Below, piece after piece: positions 12,001-24,215 of a stretch of DNA of 64,000 nucleotides. The notes under the pieces were generated by a model, which worked only from the letters and a program-made list of their open reading frames with translations, made no database searches and was not told where the DNA came from. The stretch spans positions 682,001 to 746,000 of the forward strand of contig JAWUZG010000159.1 of NCBI GenBank assembly GCA_036785705.1. Reading direction: 5' to 3'. The stretch is from Acanthornis magna (Eukaryota > Chordata > Aves > Passeriformes > Acanthizidae). Both the position numbers and the translations under genes were made by a program. Each line of letters begins with the position of its first letter. The first letter of the stretch is position 1.

Positions 12001-15000
12001 TAAAGCTCAGGCTTAGATTAGAAAAGGCAACATGAATTTCTTGTTGAAAGCATTTACAGGCATCCCTTTATTCCCTTACAACCACACAGATGACTTGGGC
12101 TCCCAGGGTGACAGCAGCCCCACAAAATCTGCCCCTCTGTGCCTTGCTGAGGGGGCTGCTCCCCCTTCCCTTGCACTGCCCCTTTTTAAGCTGCAATCCA
12201 AGCCTTGCTGGTGCTCACAGAAATGATGAAGTGGAAGCTGACACATGTTTAAGCTTTCCTAATTGTCCCCTACGGTCTACTAAGTATAATCACCAAATAA
12301 TGCCTGTGAACACGACTGCATCCTCGGCAATTAGAGTGATGGCACGGAAGGGCCACCAGCCCTCCCAGCATCTCCTGCTGCAGGTCCCTGGCCAGACACC
12401 TCATCCCAAAGCCTCAGCATCCCACAGGCATTAGCAGAGCAGCACCCAACACTCCACCTTCCTCTAGCCAGAGCGGCTGCTCCGGATTTTAGGCAATAAA
12501 AATAACAAACTGCCAGCATTCTAAGGATCAAGCGCTCAGAGGAAGGATGATGAGCCTGTGCAAATGGTTTATTTGCACTTCACGCCAGCTGCTCCCTGGT
12601 ACAAATGCGTCTGGCCAGGTCTGTTCCCCACTGCCCTGAGTTTCACCTGTGGGTCTCATCCCTCAGATCCTGTGGCCCCATCCTGCTCCAGAGCCAGTGG
12701 CATGAGATGGAGCTGTGGCAGATGACCACCCTCAACACCCACGATGCCACAGAACCAAAATGGAGAAGGGCAAGAAGCCAGAGAGGACTGTAAAGGAGAT
12801 ATTTTAGCCACTGATAAAAATAACAAAGCTCATGCATCCTTTTCTTGCTCTTTCCAGCAACCCTGGAGCTGTTCTCAGCAGATTTCCTTCTCAGACAAGA
12901 GGCAGTGCCATGTCTGCACAGTTTGTCAGCTCCAAGCAACCTGCTCAGCCAGTTCTCAGTGAGTTTTGGTTTTAAATCATCTATTTTGAGAAATGTCTCT
13001 GCTTTCACTGGGAGGACGGAACACTCACACCAGGCATCCGAAAACCCTGCCAAGAGTGGGCAAGGCTGCAGTGGCTCCTGCACAATGGTGCTGGCATCCT
13101 GCAAGAGGCACATCTGGGAATGGTCTGCTGGTGAAGGGGGCTCCAGAAACCTGCCCCACCTGCACTCAGGGTTCGTTCACCAGCGTACATTCACCAACAG
13201 CTGCAATTACTGTAAACATGAAGTTGGCTGTAAATATTCCTGGTCAAAAATGATAGTGTGAGCTGACAAGAATTGCAGCATTTTCACACTGATTTTAATT
13301 GTGTTTTGGCCAGGCTGAAGTTAATTTTTATTTGCTTTAACTCAAAAAAAATGTCTGCCCCTAAATTGAGGCTGAACCCAGATTTGTTTGCGCATGAACA
13401 CAGATCTTGCAACATCTTAGGAGATCAAAAGCTAGAGGCCAAAATAACGAACTCTTTGGGGAGAAGGCAATTAAAAATAAATGTGATAAATATTTATGCG
13501 TTTCTTTTCTTTTTAAAACCAACTGCAAGGTCTGTCAGGGACCCTTAAGAGTTATGGGCAGCTCCTGCCCCTGCCTTGCTTCAGCCCTTTCAGTGTCTGC
13601 ACAAGCCCTGGACCTGGGGGTGCCTCAGCTGCACTCCAGTCCTGCTCCTGAACTCCCACAACTGCCCAAAGACCATGAATGCTTGAGAATTAAATCATTT
13701 TGGTAGGAGCCAGGCACACACTCCCACACTTTCAAATAAGAATATACAGAGCACAAACAAATCACAAGTTAATTATAAACCCGGTCATAGCAGCTAAGAA
13801 AACACTGGAAGGTAAATATCTGCTCAGGTGAGATAATTCTGCCACAGAACCAATGTCCTACTCCACAAGAGGCCAGCTCATATTAACAGGTGAGTTTTCC
13901 ATGGGGTTGTTCCTGCCTCTCTTCCCAGGAGCTTCCACCCCCTGACATCACAGCTGCTGCTGAAGCAATGATAAGCCTGAGACTTTTTATTTACACAATG
14001 TGAGATAAGTTCTTCAAATGACCCTCCAAGAGCTCAAGAGCTCTGAAGGGATGAAACCCAACCACTGGCAATCCGCTGAACAGATAAAATAAAATAAAAT
14101 TAATTCATTAAGATTTTCTCTAAGGACAAGCTCAACGATATGGGGGTTCTTGTCAATTTACCTTTTGCGAATTTAAGAAACAGTGAGAAAGTGATCTGTG
14201 GGGAAAAAATTTAAGAAAGAAAAAAGGGGACTTTGATGGCTTCAGCATTGGACAGCAATATCAAACAACTGTAGTTCACAGCAAATATTATACCAAAAAT
14301 GTTAGATCTCCTCCTTCCTCCTCCACTGATGGAGCACGACCACAGCCTTCCTCAGTGCTGACGATGAGGATGGTCGTGCCAGGATTTTGCTCACATGTCC
14401 TTTGTAAAATCACCTGGAAGGGAGGACACAGTGACTCACGTATTGTCTGCTCTCCTTCCTCCGTGCCCAGGGGGTGGGCTGAAGCACAGGACCAACACTT
14501 CCCACCTTTTGTACAGCTGCTGCTGCACTCCTCAGGCTTTTCTGCCGGTTTTGCTCATTTTGTTTTTGTTACAACTTAAAATTTTAGCAGCAGCTCTCTG
14601 GGTCTTGAGAGAATCAGTTCTTATCTCGACATTTTCACCTTCTGCTGGTGAGGTTGTCTGCAAATGTCAGAAGCATCATCACATTCCTAAAGCTCCTACA
14701 CTTCAAATCACACCCCATGGACCATCACAGTCCTGCTTTTATCTGAAGTACATTCAACATGTTTGAAGTCTGACAGCACTTCTTGAGGGGCACTACTTCT
14801 TTTCAAGATTAAGCATAAGAGAATGTCATGCAAAGACAGATTCTGCAGCAACTTTACTGAGATATAAAATAACCAGAATTAGAAAGTTATGCTGCTGTCC
14901 AAGACAAGGCAGAGAGAGAAGCAAGGACACCAGGAGGTGATGCTTCCTCACTTCTGAAAGAATTTGTTGCTTTGGAGCAGGATTTATGGAGAAGGAGTAA

Positions 15001-16035
15001 TAGTGCTGGGACAGTGAGCAGTTTGGATTGACCCTGACTCTGCTCCAGCTCTTACCCAAAACCCGGAACCACACTGGGCAATGCCTTTTGGCCTGGGCAG
15101 TGTCCTCTCTTTTGGGCTGTTTCATCACAAGGCAAGCAGATGCCAAGTCTCTGCAGAAGGAAAACAGGAAATGGGAATCTGCCTGTGAGAGCCCACCCAG
15201 CACATGTTCCTCCCTGAGCACTTGCCGCTCACACAAAAACTTTCTGTTTCTTTTGCATACTTCTCATGGATTCCTCCAGATTCTCAGTAACTGTCTGACT
15301 GCTGGAAATAACTCATGTTTCATCATGAAAGCCTCTGTTGTTTTTTTTCTACTCTCTTTCAGCATGCTGCATTTAATACCACCCGTTGGCTCCGAGAGCA
15401 CTGAGAGGAACAGCATCCACTACTAGAAGCACTTGGAAAAGTCAAATCACTTGTTTGGGGACGTGCATGGGAGGATGGCTGAGCATTTCCATTGGAGTCA
15501 ACTTCTAATGGCTCCACAGGGAGCAGAACAGAACCATCAGCTCAGCACAGGGTAAGCTCCACATCCAAGCAATATTCATTAAAATACCAAGAAGATTAAA
15601 TGCCCCCCTACTTCCCTCAAAATCAACTGTTTGGGGAAATGTATGGCCAACAGCACGATGCATTTGCAAACAACAGCCCCACTCAGGTGCTGGCAGTGCC
15701 TCTGGAAGCTGGCAGAGATTCTGAACGTGTACATCAGAGCATTGAATCATGATCAGAGCTTTAATCTAAATTTGTTCCATTGAGGTGGCAGGAGATTTGT
15801 TCCACACCAAGCTGTTTACGTTTCGATGTGCAAGTGAGTAGATTTAGCTTTGTTTCAGTCTTCTAGAAGTCAAAATATTTCTTAGAAACATGGCCCATTT
15901 AATTCTGCTTGTTCTTTGCAGCTGGAACACTATTCATATGCATGCTGCTTTTATTTGGATACCTTCCTATCACTCTTCAACTCGTTTCTAGTGGGCACTT
16001 CTCCAAAGCCATAATCCCCCACACGGTCAATTCAC

Positions 16036-16098
16036 TGAAGAGTTGGGCTCGATGATCCTTGTGGCTCCAAATATTCTGTGATCCTCTGATTCTGTAAT
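16036..16098 (+). mobile_element. CR1 LINE 3' end, short relic
   Basis: Only the last 60 or so bases of a CR1 copy remain: 'gttgggctcgatgatcc' followed by two octamer-like 'attctgtgat' and 'attctgtaa' ends. The orientation is plus. Confidence 0.8.
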
Positions 16099-19000
16099 AC
16101 CTCTACAAATATTCGCTGTGGTCCCAGTCCGGAGAAGGCCAGAGACAGCCTGGACTGCAAAACAGCGATAAAGCATAACGTAGCAAAGATCATCTCCATG
16201 TGTTAATTAGCACTGATGAAAAACAAATTTAACTTTTTTCAAATCCCTTAAGTGTAATTTGATGAGCTGGGCAATGTGTAACTGGTGTGTCTGAACAAAC
16301 CAAAGCTTCCATCAGAGCTGTTGGTGTCACAGGCCAGCGAGAGAGGGAGGGAGCAGTACCTGTGCCATCAGAACTGATGTCACCACAGACCTGATCCCAT
16401 CAGGACATCAGCTCACACTTCCAGTGCTGGAAAACCTGCACCTTGCTCCTCTTTATAAGGTACAGCTTGAGAACTGTTCATTAGACAAATCCACAAGTGT
16501 GCAAAAAGAGCAAACCCATTACTGGCTCTTGCTGGAGCCAGGCTGTGATAGCCATCGGACAGGTGCAGGGGCACGATAAGAGGATGAGGAGAGCCATAAA
16601 TGCAGCTCGTTGGGATTGGAGGCCCTATAACAATTTTAAAGGAGGAAGGAAACAATGCCTCAAGGCCATCCGTGGTGCCTGTGAGGAGGGAGAGGCCATC
16701 AGAGCTCAGCACATACTGAAACACTGCTCAGGCACTGTCCAAATCATTATCTCCTTGCAGGCACACTGAGAAGGATTTGTCCTCTCACCCCTCTCCCTCT
16801 CCCACGGGGAAGGTGGGGCACGGGAAGTTGGTCACTGTACTGGAACCAGCATCAACAACAGGACAGTGATCCACCAGTTCCTGCCAGGAATTATGATGAA
16901 CAGACAAAAGGGATCCATCAAGTACAGCCCAGGAAAAATCGCATTAACATGCAACAAACATCATGAGGCCAAAAAGACAAGGAACCAGGAGGCAGAAAAC
17001 CTCTAATTGCATGAAGGCTGCTTAATTATTTTTAAGCTTGCAAGAGAAACCTGACTGAATATAGGCTCAATATAGCAGACATTGCAGAAATTTCTATCAA
17101 TCTTATCACAATTCTACCCTCCTACTACAGCAGTACAGCTTTGAATGCTGACCAGCATCCACTGACTGATTAAGACACAAATCTCAATATTACTAATAAA
17201 ACAGCAAGTGCCAGAAATAATAGGCACTATGAGCATGTACAGTTTCAGCTGCAGAATGGAGAAAAAGGAACTTTTATGGTGTCTTGCCAATAAATTCATC
17301 TCTGGGGACCCATCAAAACAGAGAATGCCTTTCTGTAAAGCAATCACTGATGGCCTATGAGCAGAGAAAATATCCAGCTCTGCATGACAATGACAGCAGG
17401 GCACGAGCCATGGAGCAGATCCTCAGCCAAGCCTGTGGGACAGACTGCATCGAGGAGAGGAATTCCAGGGCAACTAAAGACAGCACAGAAGGGAAAACTA
17501 TAGAAAAGCAGAGAATATTAAAGGGGAGAGATTGGATTAAAAAAGAAGGCAGGGCAAAGAAGGGAAGGAAAGAAGAAGAGGGATTTATAAAAATATCCAA
17601 ACTTTGAACTTCTAAAGTGGTCACAGACAAATTCCTGACCTAAACAGATTTAGACAGTGAAGCTCAATGGATTAGATCCACATTCAGGTAAAACAAGATT
17701 TCAGAAGAACAAGGGCCATTCCTGGCCTTTTTTCCATGCAAGTGCCGTGCAAATCCTTCACTGTACTTCCAGAAGGAAAACCAGAGAAAGCTGGCACAGA
17801 GCTGGTCCCTTCACTCCTCTCTGAGGAATAAGGGAAGAAGAGGAAATCTCTTTTTGCAGTGGTAGGCAGTAGAATTTTGAGAGCTGTTAAAAACTGCACG
17901 GAGAAGGAAAGATAAAGATACATGATCTCATCATCTGTACAGAAAAGGCAGCAGAGAAACAAGATTTGGAAAGGGCAGCTCAGGAGAAGGATGTACCACA
18001 TCCTCTTCCTGCAAGCAGGAAAAACTGGGAAGCAGAAGTCAAATGCAACTGCTCTCACAGAATCTCTTGGACAGCACAGCAGGCAGGACTGGGCTCTGGC
18101 AAGGTAGTGATTTACAACGTAAAATCAGAGAGTCCTAATAGAAAAATAACAGCCTGTCAGTGTAAGTGATGGTGCTTGCAGAGACCTGCCCGCCTCCTGG
18201 AGCAGCTGCTCACCACGACCTGCCAAGGAATGGGAATGACCAGGAGAAAACAAACCGTTCTGCCAGGAGGGATGGGGATTTCTCTGGTTTACAGGTGCTG
18301 GAGAACACCTTGAGCAGGAGGCTCAGCAGTGCTGTTGAGATCAGCAGCACCTGGTACTCTAATGGAAGAAACACAGTTTCTGCTAAAAAATGATAGTATC
18401 AGTGAAAAATGAGGTGAATTCTGTAAGCACAGGTGGAGAAGGAAGCACAAGGCCAAAGGATTAAAAACCAAGATGAAATTTTTGCTTTGAAAAGGGGACC
18501 AGACAAGAAGCTCACACCTTAGCCATGTACCAAAATGCCTGGAAATTTGTATCTCCCTGTACTATAGAAAACTACTTTGCAAACAGAAAAGGGATTTCTA
18601 AAAGGAACCTCTTTTGACCTTTTCTCCATTCCCTTGCCATGGACCACAAAGGAGGGATGCCTGAGGAGCAGCTCTGGCCCTGCAGCACCCTCCCAGGTTT
18701 GCTCAGTTCCTTAAAAACCCCAAACCAACCATGATTTGAAAGGATCCAGGAGTGCAGATTGACAGCAGCCATGGGGCCCCCAAAGAAACAATTTAAAGAA
18801 CCAAATTCTGAATATTTCTGAGTAGTCAAGAATTTGCAAGCCGCTCATGGGCTGAAATTCCCCCATATGCAAAGCTTATGCGCAAATAACAAAACGATCC
18901 CAAAAAATTCCGCAGAGATGACCTAGGTTAATCCCACCATATAATCCCATTTCCCAGCTCCTTCCCTGAAAGCCTTACACAAACCCTGGGCTGCTCTCAC

Positions 19001-21725
19001 AGCACAAACCAAAGCCCAACATTACCACCTGGTGGAAATCCTCTTCTGCTACAGCCAGAAGCAGAAAAATCATTAAATTCACTCGGCACAGTAAAAGAAG
19101 CTGGTTTTAGGCAGTGACAGAGTGTTACACAAACACCAAGCTCAGTCCTGCTCACCGAGGGACCACCAGGGACTGTGGGTTTGAAAGCCACAAGTTTGGC
19201 AGCACAAAAAAACTACTTTTTCAGAGAGAAAGGCAAGGAGCCCACGTGCAGAGCTGCCTCTATAAACCCACACCATTTCCCATGAGTCCATCTATACAGA
19301 TGCCAGAGAAGATGCACAAGAAGGATTTTTTTTAGTCAAAGACAAAATTTACAGATAGTTAAACCATGACAGCCACGGAAGGCTCAACATTACCCTATCC
19401 TCCATCATCAAACCCAGCCATTTAAGAGCCCAGGTTCCAGCAGTCTGGAGTTTGGACTCCTGGAAGCAGTGATTTAACATTCACATCTTTTGTAACTGCC
19501 AAATTGTTCGGACAGGCAAACCCCCTATTGCAGAGGCCCCCAATTCCCCAGCACATGTTGTTCAGCCCATGCTGCTGAACAGCAGAGCACAGCCCAAAGA
19601 GGGAAAACAGGGAGGAAACAGCGAGGAAAACAGCACAAACAATACAGCTGTAGATAAAAATAAGGTCAGATATCTCCCAGCTTTATGGCAGCCGAGATAC
19701 AAAACCCTGTTTGGGCGGTTTCCAGCATCCTGAACAGCAACCATGGGGCTCTTTGCTGGAGCTCATCAGCATTTGGGAGATGGTGGATGGCTGAAAACAG
19801 CGCGGAAGGGGGATGGGAGAATGCAGAGCCAGAGAGGGGGAAACTGAGAAACAGGAATGCGATGCAAATAAATAGAGACACAATCAAGGAGTGTGAACTA
19901 AAAAAAAAAAAAAAAAAAAAGAAAAATTAAAGAGGTGGGAAGAAAAGGAAAAGGGAAATTCAAATGGTGGGAAAGTTTGGTACAAGAGTCTACTTGGAAG
20001 GAAGATAATGTTAAAATCCTATCAGCATGGCCTGATTCCACTGAGCAATGGAGAAATCCCAGATCTGAGGCAGAGACCTGTCCTGCCAGAGCCTGCCTGT
20101 GTGATTTTAATGGGAGCAAAGGAAGCAAAAGGATCTTATCAGTGGCTGAGCAGGAGGCAACAAGGCCAAGCTGAGGAATGAACTTTATCTGGCGGCACCA
20201 GTTCCCAAGGAACGCCCGCAAAAGAGGAAGGAGCTCACTGAATGATGTTGTGGTTGGAGCCTCAATGTGTGTCACTGTGAATGCCTTGCTTTTGGGGGAG
20301 GACATGGGGGGGTCCACAGATTCTGCTTCCTCAGGAGAGCCCAGTGGGACATGGACAGTACAGGAGGAGTCTGAGGGGAAGTGGAAGACAGGAGGGAATG
20401 GAGGGGACTGATCACTGAAGGTGGAGTAAGGAAAAACAGAATAAAAAGCCAAAGGGGAACAGAGGAGCCACAGCCTTTCTGTGCATGCAGAGGTCTGGGG
20501 CAGACAGGAAGCTGAAGGTGCATCCCTGGCACTGAGGAAAGGCCACGAGAACAGCAGCATTCCCCCAGGAGTCCCCAGTGCACCCCAGAGAGCAAAGATG
20601 GTGTGAGGATCCACGAGCCTCCCAGGGCAGTGCCAGGACTGGGTAGAGAGCAGAGCCACAAAAGGATCACAGCCAAGTCCCTGCTCTGGAGAACTGGCCT
20701 GGGGTGCTGCCACCATCTCCAGAAGGTGCAGGAGCATCAGCAGCAAAGTACAATTCCCAGTTTGATATGGGAAGGTAGAGGGCAAGGAGAGCAGCAGGAG
20801 TGCCATTGATCCACTGTTACCCATATTTATATTATGCCAGTAGCTTATGAGCAATAAAAGTATCCAGGGACAATTCTATAGACCAGATTCACAGCCCATT
20901 TGAGACACAGCCACAATTGTCTTACATGAGGCCTTCAAAGTCCAGAGCTCGTGGAGAGAATCTCGGAGAGATTATCTCCTGGCCAGACACAAATGCAGAG
21001 CTGGAAGCCTGGAAGAAAGCTACAAATGGTTGATAAGCATAATTTATGCTGTTTTAGATATATTTAATTGCCTCCACCTATTATATAGCAGCAAACAGTA
21101 AAAAATTAAATAAACTTATAACCTGCAAGGCATGGATAAGAAATGAGTGGGGACCTGAAATGATCCATGAGTAAGAAATGAGTGATACCTGGAATTTGCC
21201 ATTGTCCCCAGGCTGCACACGGCAGCCACCTGGACATGGCATTGCTCAGTGGAGCTCAGCTCCACAAGCAGAGCCCACCCACAGCATGGAGCAGAATTGT
21301 CTCCGAGTGCTGGGAGCAGAGCTCCCAGGAGCTGCCAGCATCGCTTTACACCAGGGAATGCTCAGGGCGCTGGTTTATCCCCCTCAGGGACCCCTTTCCC
21401 TGGAGGGAGGCACAGTGTCCCCAAGTCCTGGTGTAAAGGAGGCATTTACCTCTTGGAGCAGCATCCCAGCTGTAATCCAAGGCCGTGGCACAGCTGTCCC
21501 TGCAGCAAGGGAGGAGATCCTGACACATTTGCTGTCACCGATATGAAAGAATTTGGTGCCAGGTCTGCAGAGGGAGATCCTGTGACACAGGAGTAATGCC
21601 ACGGTGGCTTCGCACGCCTTTAACCTCAGGCACCCACAGCCATTTCACCAAGCATGAAATTCCTTTGACTTCCCAGAAAAAGAGCACTGCGCAGAGCCCC
21701 AGAGCAGGCAGAAATTTTTGTAAAT
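16099..21725. other. Intergenic, with one unexplained long ORF
   Basis: No gene is recognised by splice structure or similarity. The interval contains a 318-codon minus-strand open frame (19898-20854) and a poly(A) tract with an upstream AATAAA (19867-19920), both discussed in the findings. The remainder is unique non-coding sequence. Confidence 0.5.
19867..19920 (+). other. AATAAA followed by 21-base poly(A): retrocopy-like 3' end
   Basis: AATAAA at 19867-19872 is followed 28 bases later by an uninterrupted run of 21 A (19900-19920). This is the layout of a polyadenylated mRNA copied back into DNA. I do not recognise the upstream sequence as a known gene and could not define target-site duplications, so it may equally be an A-tract of other origin. 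Confidence 0.4.
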
Positions 21726-21905
21726 GTCACAGAATCACAAACTGGTTTGGGTTGGAAGGGATCTTAAACCTCACCTAGTTTTAAGCCCCCTGCCATGGGC
21801 AGGGACACCTTCCACTATCCCAGGTTGCTCCAAGCCCCATCCAGTGTGGCCTTGATCCCTTCCAGGAATTTGGCAGCCACAGCTTCTCTGGGCAATAGTT
21901 CCACC
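21726..21905 (-). mobile_element. CR1 LINE 3' fragment
   Basis: On the plus strand the segment begins with the reversed CR1 end 'cacagaatcacaaactgg', then 'gttggaagggatctt', 'ccatgggcagggacacctt', 'ccaggttgctccaagcccc' and 'ggcagccacagcttctctgg'. This is the minus-strand copy of the CR1 3' region, 5'-truncated and non-coding. Confidence 0.9.
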
Positions 21906-23924
21906 CAGCAGACTGACAGTGCTCAGACCCACATTTTTTGATGTAGCCTTTGATTAATGTCCCCAGGCTGCAGAGAAGAAACAGGCTGTTTTCAGAATTC
22001 AAGCACAGGCTGCCACCATCTGCCTCTCTAGACTTCACTGTCACCTGAAGTGACAAAGAGGCTTCCTCGTGCCTCTGCTCTTGGATGAGCTCTGTCCCAA
22101 AAGAGCTGCAAGTCAAACGTTTTTCAGCCGCAATAACCTTTAGAGACAAACTAGAAGTTCAAGAAAAACTCCAAAGTTTTGCACTTTCCTTAGAAATTCA
22201 TGTTCTTCTCCTGCCCTGCTTTTAGGATTAGAAAGGGGGAAAAAATTGTTTAACATGGAATTTAATTCCATGAGTTTGTTTCACCATGGACATAGCCAGA
22301 CTTTTTTTTTGCAAGAGGCTCTTATGACAACTTTAGTCTTGTCCTCCAGCCTTGGTGCAGTCTCTCTCTGGGTTGGATTAACCTCAGTTCTTTCAATCTT
22401 CCCAAATAGGCCATTTTACCTCTAAATCCAGACCCCATGAAGGAGAATAGCTGTCATAACTTATATCCTGATTTGCCTTTGTAACAGGCACAATCTTCTG
22501 CATTCATGGTCTAACGTACAATAGCCAAACCAGACTGGTTAAACCCAAAAGAGAACGCATTTTAAGGAGTCATTTATCACCAAGTCTATTACTTTATAAG
22601 AGACATTCTTAAATGAGGAACTGGTTTATTAAGACAATTTCGTCAGGGAGGATGCTCCCATTTGATGGAAAAATGAGTGCTCAAAGAGCAGACACATTTC
22701 TTGGCAGCACAAGAGAACCAGTTAAAGTGGAAGACAAATCCAAGCAGCTCTGGATGCAGAGCTGGGCCTCAGAAATACCCTGGTGTCAGATTGGCTTTCC
22801 AGCATGGGATCCCTGCTTCCGAATTTGGGTTGCACACAGTCCAGACCCTTCCTGCAGGACAGACAGTGATCTCATGTGCACAGCACCAAAGGGAGCAGAA
22901 TTAATTACTGAGGTTCTGTGGTGCTGACAGGAGGAACTATGGAAGATAGCTATGAAAATAAACACTGCCTACCACCAGTAACAAATGGTGCTTCTTTTCT
23001 TACTTCTTTTTTTTAATACATCAGGAAATTACTTTTGCAACTGCTACTCCTTCAGCTTCATCTTTCATCCCAGAGGACAGTGTCGTTTCCCAGGCTGTGA
23101 AGCATCACAGTCAATGTCAGCTTTCAGAAAGTGTCATCGACATCTCTATTGTTAATATTATCTACAATTTCTTTCATTGCCTGCAGAACTCATTCAAACC
23201 TGTGAAAACAAGCATTGCAAATTCAGACCTAGACTTAACCAGGTAATTCATAACTGAGAAAAAAGATCATAAACATGGCAGACTGTAATAGATGTATCAA
23301 AAGTGAACCCCAAAAGAGCCCTGCAGCACACTTCCAGAGTTTCCAAACCATTTATTAGAAGCCTGAATGGTGCAGTTCATGGCCATTACACACCTAGACA
23401 GGTATGACAAACAGTTATTTTTAAATTGGCTATTTGGACATGCTGCTTCCCAGTTTGCAGACATATCTGCAGTGATTTTGCACATAGAACAAACCACTGT
23501 GTAACTCTGAAGCATTAAAATTGCATTTTGATTACCACTCACTAATCAAAACTTTCCTAAAAGGAAATCACAGGTTGCAGCTGTTTTCTTGCCTTAGTAC
23601 TGGAAGCCTCGAGTATGAATGCTATTGCCTTCAAATATTGAATGTTTGAAGGAGGCAGCGAAGGAACATTTTTCAAAAGAAGTATATCATAAATTAGAAG
23701 GAGAGGAAATTCATTTCATCAAGTATTTCCAGAGATGTTTCCCAGCCAGTTTGTTGTTTACTGTAAGTGATCAGAAATAGCATCTTCCTCTTACTAGGGG
23801 TGTCTGTGAAAAGCAGTCCTGACCTCTCTGAGAGTTTCATTGGCTGAAAAACATTCTGATTCCTGAAAGAATCACAAGGAGCTCTGACAGCACAGGGAAT
23901 CTCATCACTATATCCTGCAGAAAG
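21906..23924. other. Intergenic, nothing recognised
   Basis: Unique sequence between two CR1 tails. The open frames are short and without recognisable motifs. Confidence 0.55.
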
Positions 23925-24215
23925 GGAGGAACATAGGCAGGATAATAAATGTGCTGGAAACAGCTTCTAGTTGTTCCAGGGGAGGTTTAGGTTGGATATT
24001 AGGGGAAATTTCTTCCCTGATGGGGTGGTCAGACACTGGCACAGGTGGCCCAGGGCATTGGTGGAGTCCCCATCCCTGGAGGGACTTAAAAGCCACATGG
24101 ATGTGGCACTTGGGGACATAGTTTAGTGGTGGCCTTGGCAGTGCTGGGGGGAGGATTTGACTCAGTGACCCTGGAGGGCTTGTCCAACCCAAACAATTCA
24201 GTGATTTTTACGAGG
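23925..24215 (+). mobile_element. CR1 LINE 3' fragment
   Basis: The segment contains the CR1 succession 'ggttggatattaggggaa', 'ttcttccctgatgggg', 'ctggcacaggtggcccaggg', 'tggagtccccatccctggag', 'gatgtggcacttggggacat', 'ttggcagtgctggg' and 'gtccaacccaaacaattcag'. It is one of the longer CR1 tails in the window and is plus-oriented. Confidence 0.92.

Larger units (their letters stand above)
2863..16035. other. Long intergenic stretch without recognised genes
   Basis: No exon pair, RNA gene or transposon was recognised over about 13 kb. Open frames are short (140 codons or less), overlap in both directions and have no familiar motifs. Small local duplications occur at 6121-6152 and 8315-8378 and purine-rich simple sequence at about 8983-9048. 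Human MAPRE1 is followed by EFCAB8 and SUN5; I do not see either here, so the neighbour on this side lies outside the window or the spacing differs. Confidence 0.55.
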
